Shown here: piece by piece, positions 54,938-64,000 of the stretch | How the letters are laid out: each line of letters starts with the position of its first letter | Numbering within the stretch: the first letter of the stretch is position 1 | DNA from: Reticulitermes speratus | Taxonomy: Eukaryota; Arthropoda; Insecta; Blattodea; Rhinotermitidae | DNA: 64,000 bases | Direction: 5' to 3' | Assembly: GCA_021186555.1 (NCBI GenBank) | Contig: JAJKFL010000330.1 | Coordinates: 31,164,944 to 31,228,943 of the forward strand | Program-made: the position numbers and the translations under genes | The notes under the pieces: model-generated | Seen by the model: only the letters and a program-made list of their open reading frames with translations | The model's database searches: none | What the model was told of the DNA's origin: nothing

Positions 54938-55035
54938 TTTTTTGCGAAGGACCCCGCAGCAGACGCTACGGACGCACCGCAGCCTTGAGGCTTATTGTAT
55001 CAACCCTGTGATGAAGATGATTAGTTTCTTTTTTT
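54938..55035 (-). repeat. dispersed repeat fragment, inverse partner of 44937-45035
   Basis: GCGGTGCGTCCGTAGCGTCT in minus orientation, with the AATAAGCCTCAAGGCT block and the pyrimidine-rich edge, about 85 percent like the partner. Confidence 0.7.
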
Positions 55036-55236
55036 TTTCGGTATTACATACTCTGAGTATGTATCTGTATTCTCGCAACCTTTCTGCGCCGTATTATGTA
55101 GTCAGATGTGGCCTGTGTGACCCTACCATATTTTTCAACATTATCTCATAAACGGCGCGATTTTTGAAAAAAAAAAATTACTGAACATGAAAATGTGTAC
55201 CATATAATCTTTTGAAATTGGTTTAACATGTGAAAC

Positions 55237-55484
55237 GGGCCGGGATAGCGGGCTAAACGGTCCGGGGATCGAATCCCGGTGGGGGCGAGATTTTTCGCAG
55301 CCGTCCACACCGGCCCTGGGGCCCACCCAGCCTCCTATACGATGGGTACCGGGTCTCTTTCCCGGGGGTAAAGCGGCCGGGGCGTGGAGTTGACCACCCA
55401 CCCCCCATCTAGTGCCGAGGTTAAAGAAAGAGTAGGCTATACCTCTACTCCCCTCTGGCCTTCATGGTCTGTTACAGGGTGTAC
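55237..55484 (+). repeat. tRNA-derived SINE, family B, perfect target-site duplication
   Basis: The head is shortened, B box GGGATCGAATCCCGG near 55264, full body to CATGGTCTGTTACAGGGTG. The 15-bp TTTAACATGTGAAAC flanks it exactly at 55222-55236 and 55485-55499, so it is young. Confidence 0.92.
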
Positions 55485-55509
55485 TTTAACATGTGAAACA
55501 CCAATAATA

Positions 55510-55672
55510 ATGTATCTGGACCATTTTCATTATCATTGAAACACATACACAGCGTTTCGAAAGCACTCTGCTTTCGCCTTCAGGTGTTTCCACCTGCAGA
55601 CAAAAGCAGAGTACTTTCGAAACGCTGTGTGTCTTCGTGCTTAGTGATAATGGAAATGGTCCAGGTACATAT
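55510..55672. repeat. inverted repeat with hammerhead-like motifs in both arms
   Basis: Left arm 55510-55590 and right arm about 55592-55672 are reverse complements at roughly 80 percent. Both keep AGCGTTTCGAAAG or its complement and the TGGACCATTTYCATTATCA block. Confidence 0.85.
55538..55590 (-). ncRNA. hammerhead-ribozyme-like motif, locus 6 (best stem I)
   Basis: Minus strand 5' to 3': stem I GAAACAC (55590-55584); CTGAAGGC (55583-55576, one base longer than CUGANGA and with A to G); stem II GAAAGC-AGAGT-GCTTTC (6 bp perfect); GAAA (55558-55555); CG-CTG-TG as a short stem III; TA; then GTGTTTC (55544-55538), which pairs 7 of 7 with stem I. All three helices can form. The core change may reduce activity. 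Confidence 0.5.
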
Positions 55673-55870
55673 TAGTGATGCTTCATATCCAAACGTGTGT
55701 TTTGATTTCCTCTACATCTTCTGCCTCCTCCATTTGTCATTCTAAAGAAGAATTCAGCGAGATATTAATTCCATGAAAATCCGTCCAGTGGGAGCCGAGT
55801 TGTTCCAAGCGAACGGACAGACATGACGCAGCTAATAGTCGCTTTTCGCAATTTTGCGAACGCGCCTATC

Positions 55871-56571
55871 AAGGAAACAGTGTAAGATATGAGACTTTCA
55901 AAAATACATCCAAATCACACTGACAACATATGAAAAAAATAAAGGCTATGAAGGTCATATCATATGCGTAGTCAGAACAACTGTCTTCACCGTCCATTCC
56001 CAGCAGAGCAAACATCTTTCCTTATTGATTTCAAAGTCCATTTTATCAATTTCCCTTTAGTTTTTGTTAACAGTCTGATTGGTACGTTCTCCGATAGAAA
56101 TGTAGGTCATTTCACATATCGTCACTGACAACTGGGGAATGACCTGGCGAGGTCACAGTGCGAGATAACAGCAACATGAGGCCGTATGTTATCTGACACT
56201 GCGCTAGACATGGTGCGTGCCACGCGAACCAAGTGGGTCTAATAGCGCTATTGCGTCTAGACGACGTCTTGGCTTTGAAAATGATGCGTATCATATGATA
56301 ACTTACACTAAAACCTCTTTTTATCGAAATATCGAGAAAACTGAATAGTTTCCTTCGTTTCAGACACTTTCTGTTTAACTCTTCAATCACTTTCTGTTTA
56401 ATTCTTCAATCACTTTCTGTTTAACTCTTCAATCACTTTCTGTTTAACGCTTCAATGACGCTTGGGTTTAAATTCCCAGCAGTGCCCAGGAAGAGGGATT
56501 TTAAATTTATAGTAACCTTAAATGCATTCGCGATCGTACGGTGCTCCGAGACCTGCATTGAAGGCTGATAC
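55871..56571. other. gene-free stretch with a 26-bp tandem repeat
   Basis: Near 56360-56455, TCAATCACTTTCTGTTTAAC plus CTCT units recur about four times at 26-27 bp. Otherwise unassigned. Confidence 0.5.
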
Positions 56572-56579
56572 AGATACAC

Positions 56580-57064
56580 CAGTGGTTCCCAAACTTTTTC
56601 GGTCCACCGCCCCCTTGGTTCCATATACACACCCACAGCGCCCCCTTACCTTTTTTTAAAAAAAAACATAAATACGCTTTTGTTTCCACTTTTATTTTAC
56701 ATTTAAAAATCATTTAAATAAAATTATAAGAGTTAAACTTAATGTTCTATTGTTAATTCATAAATTAAAATTTATTATATTTTTTATGATTAACAATAAT
56801 TCATCTAGCGATATTTTATTACAAAACAATATGTACTTGAATAAGATTCATAAATTAAAATACTAAGAAATTTAGTTCATTTTTTATTTTTAACACAAAA
56901 ATTACTTTATTTGAATTTTATTACAAAAATAAATGCACTACTTGTCTACTAGCGCCCCCCTGTGATAATAACAGCGCTCCCTTCTACCTCTCGTACCTAT
57001 TAGCGCCCACCTCGGTAATCCCACCGCCCCCCAGGGGCGGTACCTCCCAATTTGGGAACCACTG
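56580..57064. mobile_element. hAT-type MITE, copy 2
   Basis: 485 bp, starts CAGTGGTTCCCAAACTTTTT and ends TTTGGGAACCACTG (14-bp perfect inverted end). The 8-bp AGATACAC flanks it exactly at 56572-56579 and 57065-57072. Collinear with copy 1 at 7230-7695 and in the same orientation; it keeps a GGGGCGGTACCTCCC segment near its right end that copy 1 lacks. Confidence 0.93.
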
Positions 57065-57072
57065 AGATACAC

Positions 57073-57600
57073 ATATCTAAGAAGCAACAACAGCTCAGTA
57101 CACTGACTTGGCTGCAACAGCCGATGAAGCTGGTTACACTCCCGGCAGAGGCAAAGATTTCCTCTTTCCTAAAGCCTCCTGTATAGTAGACGACCGGGGG
57201 AGCTTTCAATGTAGGAAAAGTGACCAGCAACTTCCATTTAATTCCAAGGGCAATAAGGCTGGAGATGAAAATCCACTCCTCCATATGACCTCACAGTATA
57301 GTGCTTAATTACACACAGGCACACTTTCACCCTAATTCTACATAAACCTATTTCTAGACAAATATAGAAACACAAAGTAAAAACTTTATAAGACCAACGC
57401 AGCTGTATGGTTTAACAAAATGTGTAAAATTTAACGACTCACTCAACTCAAAGTCAACGGAAATTGTCGCCAAAGCATCAGTACAAAAAATGCAGCAAAT
57501 ATATATCGCTTAAACAACTATAAAAAAAACTGTTTCTAGACAGTCATCCAAGGCAAAAACATCTTGGTACATATCTACACTAAATCAGATCTATTCACTG
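57073..57600. other. gene-free stretch; one weak minus-strand frame
   Basis: The minus-strand frame 57284 to about 57070 has a hydrophobic start (EWIFISSLIALGIKWKLLVT) and no stop, but no recognised family, splice context or compositional support. Left uncalled. Confidence 0.25.
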
Positions 57601-57730
57601 CGCAATGTATTTCTTTCTTTCTTTCCTTCTTTCTTTTTTCTTTCTTTCTTCTTTCTTTCCTTCCTTCTTCCTATTTGTCTTTACTTCTTTACTTCTTTCT
57701 TACAGTGTTTGTCTTCATCTCTTCCTTTTT
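57601..57730 (+). repeat. TTTC/TTCC pyrimidine tract
   Basis: About 130 bp almost purely C/T (CTTTCTTTCTTTCCTTCTTT). Phe/Leu/Ser-rich open frames across it are by-products. Confidence 0.9.
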
Positions 57731-58124
57731 TCCTCAAGGAATCCATTCAGTATCCTCCACGTCCCGACCGCTTTACCTCTTATCCTGTCTTTCCCCGTCG
57801 TACCCGGAGAAGAGGTTAAACATGTTTTTTTCATAAATAACGAGATAAAAGAAAAATGAGAAAAAACAAACGTAGAAACAGGCACAAAGGATGGGGGGAA
57901 AAAAAGGTAAACTACCTAATATAGGTAAATTTTAGCACTTCCTAGCCAAGTACCAAATTTTCTCAGTCGCGGTATTTGATTTTGTTTCCGCGGTTTTGAG
58001 CTCCAAGACTAAAGAATAAACAGCCGTACATACAAAATAAACCGTTGTAAGGTGACACCTCATTACGACATTGCAATTGAAATGTGATAAGTTTTCCCTT
58101 AATATACTTTTATAGTGTTTTAGC

Positions 58125-58160
58125 ATGACGACGGTTTTGGTACAAAAGCCGAAACATTCA
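58125..58160 (+). ncRNA. hammerhead-ribozyme-like motif, locus 7
   Basis: ATGACGA (C3 replaced by A), C, stem II GGTTTTG-GTA-CAAAAGCC (7 bp with one bulge), GAAAC (58151-58155), then ATTCAGCG. Strong hairpin, imperfect core. Confidence 0.35.
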
Positions 58161-58258
58161 GCGATTTAAACAAAGGACTTTTGTTTACAAATAAAAATAG
58201 CTGCGTCGACGGATTAAAAAAAACTGTCTTGGTTTCATAAAGAAGACTTCTGCATCAT

Positions 58259-59094
58259 CTGTTTAGGTACATGTCATAACACAGGATATCTGTTTAGGTA
58301 CATGTCATAGCACAGGATATCTGTTTAGGTACATGTCATAGCACAGGATATCTGTTTAGGTACATGTCATAGCACAGGATATCTGTTTAGGTACATGTCA
58401 TAGCACAGGATATCTGTTAGGTACATGTCATAGCACAGGATATCTGTTTAGGTACATGTCATAGCACAGGATATCTGTTTAGGTACATGTCATAGCACAG
58501 GATATCTGTTTAGGTACATGTCATAGCACAGGATATCTGTTTAGGTACATGTCATAGCACAGGATATCTGTTTAGGTACATGTCATAGCACAGGATATCT
58601 GTTTAGGTACATGTCATAGCACAGGATATCTGTTTAGGTACATGTCATAGCACAGGATATCTGTTTAGGTACATGTCATAGCACAGGATATCTGTTTAGG
58701 TACATGTCATAGCACAGGATATCTGTTTAGGTACATGTCATAGCACAGGATATCTGTTTAGGTACATGTCATAGCACAGGATATCTGTTTAGGTACATGT
58801 CATAGCACAGGATATCTGTTTAGGTACATGTCATAGCACAGGATATCTGTTTAGGTACATGTCATAGCACAGGATATCTGTTTAGGTACATGTCATAGCA
58901 CAGGATATCTGTTTAGGTACATGTCATAGCACAGGATATCTGTTTAGGTACATGTCATAGCACAGGATATCTGTTTAGGTACATGTCATAGCACAGGATA
59001 TCTGTTTAGGTACATGTCATAGCACAGGATATCTGTTTAGGTACATGTCATAGCACAGGATATCTGTTTAGGTACATGTCATAGCACAGGATGT
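58259..59094 (+). repeat. 31-bp tandem array, about 27 units
   Basis: Units CTGTTTAGGTACATGTCATA plus GCACAGGATAT, almost identical. One unit lacks a T (near 58411) and the first has CATAACAC. No variable spacers. Confidence 0.97.
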
Positions 59095-60894
59095 TCCATT
59101 TAAGGCCCACTGAACAGTGCTGTGTTGCTCGTTTGAAATGCATCTAACGACATTGTTCCTCTTCATCAGAGGCAGCGACCGATTACTAGACCAGTAAACA
59201 TGAGTTAATTGGTCTCTTCATAGGTCAGAGGTCAGTATTTAATTGGCTTCATCACGAGGCAAACGCATACTGCTGTCTGCATATAAATTGGCTGTCTGGC
59301 CATCGGGAAAAAGTTGCAGGCCTAAGCCCTTGCACAACCCTACAAAAACCTACTGTGTTGAACAAGAAGTGGGGCACGGGGGGGGGGGGGGGTGCTGCCG
59401 GTTTAGCCCCCCAACCCCAACTATGGGATGAAAAATTTGGGTTTTTTTTAACGTATCTTTATGTGAGACAACCCACTATGTGATATGAATCAAACGGAAG
59501 AAAGGACAGTTCGATAAAACATGATTAAAAATACAACAGCACAAAATGCAGCCCAAGAACTGCTTGACCCAAAGCTGAAGGCACTACGATCCTTCTCAAA
59601 GCCGGTAACCGTTTACCAGTCGACACACCGTGTAACACCCACAAGACCTGAAACTTCAGCAACATTGCTGTAAGAATCTCATATCTCGATTGACCCTTTT
59701 TTAAATTCTTCTCAGCTTCTAAGGTGGAATTCCGGCACAGTACCTTGAAGCAAACCATCGTTTCCTTCCAGATCCATTCATGATCATCTTCTCACTTCAC
59801 GTAACTGTTGTATAATGTCTTCAGAAAGTCTTCGTTAAGAACGCTAATCTAAGAATTATCAGTAAAATTAAAACAAGAGTTTGTAACACTGCAATCAGAC
59901 TTTATAACAATGTGGCGCCTTGTAACTGTGTGACACACGTTGTTTCTCACCCCCTAGGCTTTCACCCTCATTCATTCCGAAGTTTCTGTTTCAGTGTTGA
60001 AAGACTGAAGTCGTTATAGCCTAAACTGTGTGCACTTGAAACACAGTACACGTAGGCGTAGTTATGAATTTTAAGAGACGGAGTTGCTACTGTTCATCGG
60101 ACGGCTAAAGCGAACGGAACGCGAGGCCGGCCACTGAACTCCTAACGTTGGTACAAAAGATTGGAGAGTCTTGACCCTCCACTACGCGATACGTTTCCAT
60201 GGCATGACATTTAAAAAGTAACAACTGTACTTTCACTTTGATTAATACTCGCAAATGCGTAAAGTGTCTAAGAAACATGGGTAAAAAAAAGCGGAACACG
60301 AAGCAAAATTCAAATATTAGGGGATGATACGACTCTTCTTAAGCCCTGATAATGAAAGCAACATCTCACACAGATATCACCAATTATCAATCGACAGGAA
60401 ATGACAGAGATTTGGAACTCAGTACTTAATGGACTTCTTCCATCGTCTAACGTATTACAAGCAATAAAATTAATACAACGCCTTTTGGGCGGTAGGATCT
60501 ACCCCGTCTTCAAGCTTGTTCCTACCACACAATGTTACAAGTTTCCTCAAAACGGAGTATCATTATATTACATCACGAAAATCGTCCACAAATAAAAGTT
60601 ACGAATTAGGACGCAATATACCCTCCACAGGCCCTTAACCCAGATGTACTTTAACCTGATGCTTATTTACTAACAACCCAAAACCCAAATTCAACATTTT
60701 GGCCCAGCTTACGCCGGACACATCGAAACATTGAGTAAAAATGAAAAAACCTACATATTAACTGCAATATTACACTCGATATCCAGGATCCCTATACATT
60801 CTTGCGACCACTTGGCCGCGCGAGAACTAATATCAAAAATACACATAATAAAATCATCTTTCTAACCCTGGCCACTGAAAACAATAATTTACTT
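59095..60894. other. gene-free stretch
   Basis: A G-rich tract at 59376-59392 with CCCCCCAACCCC 20 bp on, and a possible repeat W remnant near 59560-59690. No supported gene. Confidence 0.35.
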
Positions 60895-60909
60895 CTGCAA
60901 TAATATTTA

Positions 60910-61171
60910 TATATTTTTTTTTTAAGTCGTCCTCTTCTACCTACTCCGGATTTCCCGTTTCAGTGTCGAGTTTTTGAAACTGAGAGACACACCACAGTCG
61001 GTAGGACTCCCCTGGACGAGGGATCGGCTCGTTGCAGAGGCCTCTACCTGACAACAACACACAAACACTCACAAGAGACAGACATCCATGCCCCGGCGGG
61101 ATTCGAACCCACGATCCTAGCAAGCGAGCGGCCGAAGACCACGCCTTAGACCACTCGGCCACTGGGATCGG
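60910..61171 (-). repeat. tRNA-derived SINE, family A, perfect target-site duplication
   Basis: Minus copy with B box GGGTTCGAATCCCGCC (near 61100-61115) and a T-rich stretch at 60910-60923 as its tail. The 15-bp CTGCAATAATATTTA flanks it at 60895-60909 and 61172-61186. The part next to the tail (TTTCAGTGTCGAGTTTTTGA on the plus strand) differs from the other copies. Confidence 0.92.
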
Positions 61172-61186
61172 CTGCAATAATATTTA

Positions 61187-62392
61187 CCAGGTTTTAATCA
61201 CAAAGTTAATTCATATCTCTTACATTTCACGTATATTTCCTTACATTCCGTTGCCTATACTACCTTTCAGCCTGTATCACCATTGAACTCTTTCATTTTC
61301 TGCCCACTCCAGCCATCTAGCGGCCACTTTCTGTATGACTACAGAACGCACGGTCGTATCGATACATCCACTGACGGTTATTGGTTACTGACAACGTGAT
61401 CGTGTTGCTGTTGTCGTTGTTGCTATGTTCATCATCATCATCATCATCATCATCGTGACTGTCTGTACGGGCACCTTTACTGACTGTGACGCATTAAATT
61501 AATATTATAAATTCAGAACTCGGGGAAGAATAGATCTTACTTGATTTTAGTGTAAAACATTATCACAATATGAAACAAGACCACACAATATTTTTCTGTT
61601 ATTTTCACTACGAACACGAGGGGAATTTTCAAATTTACCTGCCGTCAAGGAGTCTGTACAGGTAATAATTTTAAAACAAAAGGAACTCGTTATTGTCGCG
61701 GTTTTTGTTGTTGTTGTTGTTGTTAAACTAGACTCAAGGATACAATATAAGTCCAAAGAAAAAGAACGCTTATGAATAACACGCGTTTCAGTTCAATGCG
61801 CTGCAGTTAACATTAGCTTTTTACTCGCCATGCTTGAAGAATGCACTGCAAATGTCTTCCTATGGGTCGAAGACATGCATTACATTTAACAAACATGTTC
61901 TTCAATGAACGTCGAAGTTTTATAAGTTGAACGAGCCGACAGGAAGCGACTAACAACGGTTGTCAAAATAATGTCCCTATATTCCGTGAAAATTGAAATG
62001 ATGGCAATTCAGACGCAAGTTTTGTTTAATTACGCCACTTATCCTGAATTGTATATCCAATCACTTCTATCCGCTGAACTGAAGAAAAAAAAAAAACTAT
62101 AAATCCCAAAGCGCTTCCGTTCCGCCTTGTGCCGGAATACGAAAGCAGACCAAAATACAAATCTGAGAAAGTCATTTAGTGTGTCATACTGAAGCTTACT
62201 GGAAGCCAACTTTTGAACGTTATTCCAAATATCGTATATTACTTGAAACGGTTAATGACTTCTGACAACATACACTGTACAGCTATAAGAATTACTGCCT
62301 TAAAGCTCAAAACGTCCCCCGTTAACATGGGATACTAATCCTTAACGTACGTGAACGTAAGAAAGTTCTCCATCTACCAATCAAAATCGTAT
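61187..62392. other. gene-free stretch with ATC and GTT microsatellites
   Basis: (ATC)n at 61431-61455 and (TTG)n at 61706-61723. Nothing else recognised. Confidence 0.4.
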
Positions 62393-62990
62393 TGTTAAAA
62401 AAACCAACTCGATGAAGCAAAGTCCTTTTTTAAGAAGCTAACAGTTCCCCAGCTAGTCAAAAAATTCCCCGCATTTTAAGGAACCCCAAGGTTCGCATCC
62501 GTGTCCTCAAGTGACCGACATTTGTCTTTCTCCTGAGCCAGATCAATCCAGTCCACACCTCCCCGTCCTTTCTTGATACATTTTAATATTATCATCCCAT
62601 CTACGCCTGGGTCTTCAAAGTGGTCTCCTTCCCTCAGGTTTCCCCACCAAAATCCTGTATGCACTTCTCCCCTCACCCATACGTGCTACATGCCCCGCCC
62701 ACCTCATCCTCATTGATTTGATCACCCGAATAATATTTGGTGATCAGTACAGATCCTCATTATGTAGTCTTCTCCACTCCCCTGTTACCTCGGCCCTCTT
62801 AGGCCCAAATATCTTCCTCAGCACCCTATTCTCAAACACCCTCAAACCTATGTTCCTCCCTCAATGCGAGAGACCAAGTTTCACACCCATACAAAACAAC
62901 AAGCAGAATTATAGTTCTGTTTATTTTAATCTTTATATTTCTGGGCAGTAAGCTTGGAAGACAAAAGACTGTGCACCGAATGACAGCAAG
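62393..62990 (-). pseudogene. LINE 3' end, longer decayed copy
   Basis: The minus strand, in shifting frames, gives LYGCETWSLALRE-like, [73 protein letters not shown] and [10 protein letters not shown], then the 3' UTR and a GTTGG tail. Same family as 47931-48285 but extends about 250 bp further 5'. Stops and frameshifts throughout. It lies directly before the second satellite array. Confidence 0.85.
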
Positions 62991-63004
62991 CACTGCCTGA
63001 CTTC

Positions 63005-64000
63005 AATGTGCTCTTTGTGTGGATCTCAGAACAAACAGCGATTATTTCACTGTACAGCATTAACTGTTTGGTTTGTATAACTGAGACGGAGTGTGTTTAC
63101 TGCGCGGTACGGACTGTATTTATGTGTTTTGTGTGGATCTCAGAACAAACAGCGATTATTTCACTGTACAACATTAACTGACTGATTTGTATAACTGAGA
63201 CGGAGTGTGTTTACTGCGCGGTACGGACTGTATTTATGTGTTTTGTGTGGATCTCAGAACAAACAGCGATTATTTCACTGTACAGCATTAACTGTTTGGT
63301 TTGTATAACTGAGACGGAGTGTGTTTACTGCGCGGTACGGACTGCATTTATGTGTTTTGTGTGGATCTCAGAACAAACAGCGATTATTTCACTGTACAGC
63401 ATTAACTGTTTTGTTTGTATAACTGAGACGGAGTGTGTTTACTGCGCGGTACGGACTGCATTTATGTGTTTTGTGTGGATCTCAGAACAAACAGCGATTA
63501 TTTCACTGTACAACATTAACTGACTGGTTTGTATAACTGAGACGGAGTGTGTTTACTGCGCGGTACGGACTGTATTTATGTGTTTTGTGTGGATCTCAGA
63601 ACAAACAGCGATTATTTCACTGTATAGCATTAACTGACTGGTTTGTGTAACTGAGACGGAGTGTGTTTACTGCGCGGTACGAACTGTATTTATGTTTTGT
63701 GAGGATCTCAGAACAAACAGCGATTATTTCACTGTACAACATTAACTGACTGGTTTGTATAACTGAGATGGAGTGTGTTTACTGCACGGTACGGACTGTA
63801 TTTATGTGTTTTGTGTGGATCTCAGAACAAACAGCGATTATTTCACTGTACAGCATTAACTGTTTGGTTTGTATAACTGAGACGGAGTGTGTTTACTGCG
63901 CGGTACGGACTGTATTTATGTGTTTTGTGAGGATCTCAGAACAAACAGCGATTATTTCACTGTACAACATTAACTGACTGGTTTGTATAACTGAGACGGA
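63005..64000 (+). repeat. 114-bp satellite, second array (cut by window end)
   Basis: About 8.7 units of the family at 9455-12879. Several units read CATTAACTGTTTGGTTTGT instead of CATTAACTGACTGG, which removes an in-frame TGA. Since 114 is divisible by three, open frames then run through consecutive units, giving a 38-residue repeat starting MCFVWISEQTAIISLY. A by-product unless transcription is shown. Confidence 0.95.

Larger units (their letters stand above)
55085..55870 (+). repeat. dispersed repeat X, interrupted copy
   Basis: The left part (GCGCCGTATTATGTAGTCAG, CATTATCTCATAAACGGCGC, poly-A slip, TTACTGAACATGAAAATG) resumes at about 55695 (TTTGATTTCCTCTACATCTT) and ends TCGCAATTTTGCGAACGCGC. 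Between them lie the family B SINE (55237-55484) and the inverted repeat at 55510-55672, giving a nested order of insertion. Confidence 0.75.

Noticed and set aside
57000-57284. Membrane protein gene on the minus strand
   Set aside because: One hydrophobic segment but no family match, and the frame runs into the hAT-type MITE end, so it is not a real boundary.
57564-57859. Phe/Leu/Ser-rich membrane protein
   Set aside because: Encoded by a pyrimidine-only tract; composition explains the residues.
63236-63977. Cys-rich tandem repeat protein
   Set aside because: The frame exists only because the satellite unit is 114 bp and some units lack a stop. Kept only as a low-interest finding.

Overview
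The window looks like accessory, repeat-rich DNA from a large insect genome. Evidence: spliced genes with GT-AG introns, many tRNA-derived SINEs with target-site duplications, mariner, hAT-type and pogo-type elements, decayed LINE reverse transcriptases, and a TTAGG/TTGGG tract (TTAGG is the arthropod telomere repeat). The LINE 3' ends resemble sequences I associate with cockroaches and termites, so Blattodea is a reasonable guess, but only an inference. No bacterial operon, CRISPR array, rRNA or free-standing tRNA gene was seen.

Layout. 1-5 kb: SINEs, a LINE 3' end and a 1-kb GGTT/AGTT minisatellite that seems to have grown from the LINE tail. 5-9 kb: a 257-bp palindrome, dispersed repeats and a hAT-type MITE. 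9.4-12.9 kb: a satellite of thirty 114-bp units. 13-15.5 kb: mixed repeats and one candidate first coding exon on the minus strand. 15.7-18.3 kb: a 143-bp tandem array split by an intact mariner (16832-18157). 18.3-19.1 kb: low-complexity DNA and the TTAGG/TTGGG tract. 20.6-22.6 kb: a decayed LINE. 23.8-24.3 kb: a 35-bp array. 27.2-44.0 kb, minus strand: the one clear host gene, an SLC16-type monocarboxylate transporter. Its introns carry MITEs, SINE pieces and a perfect 252-bp palindrome. 44-64 kb: more SINEs, a dead mariner with a nested insert, a Tigger-like transposase fossil, a second hAT-type MITE, a 31-bp array of about 27 copies, another LINE end and the start of a second 114-bp satellite array that runs off the window.

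The host gene. Five or six exons join in frame with consensus splice sites and encode transmembrane segments 2 to 12 of a major-facilitator carrier. The exon with TM1 is not found in the window. The last junction has two readings: read-through to a stop at 37836, or splicing across about 10.6 kb to an acidic terminal exon at 27231-27376.

Most notable signal. At about eight places a motif of the form CTGANGA - covarying hairpin - GAAAC recurs, several times in both arms of large inverted repeats. This is the core layout of a type I hammerhead ribozyme with a very short stem III, as known from Penelope-like elements and retrozymes. Several copies carry core mutations and no cleavage is shown; this is inference from sequence.
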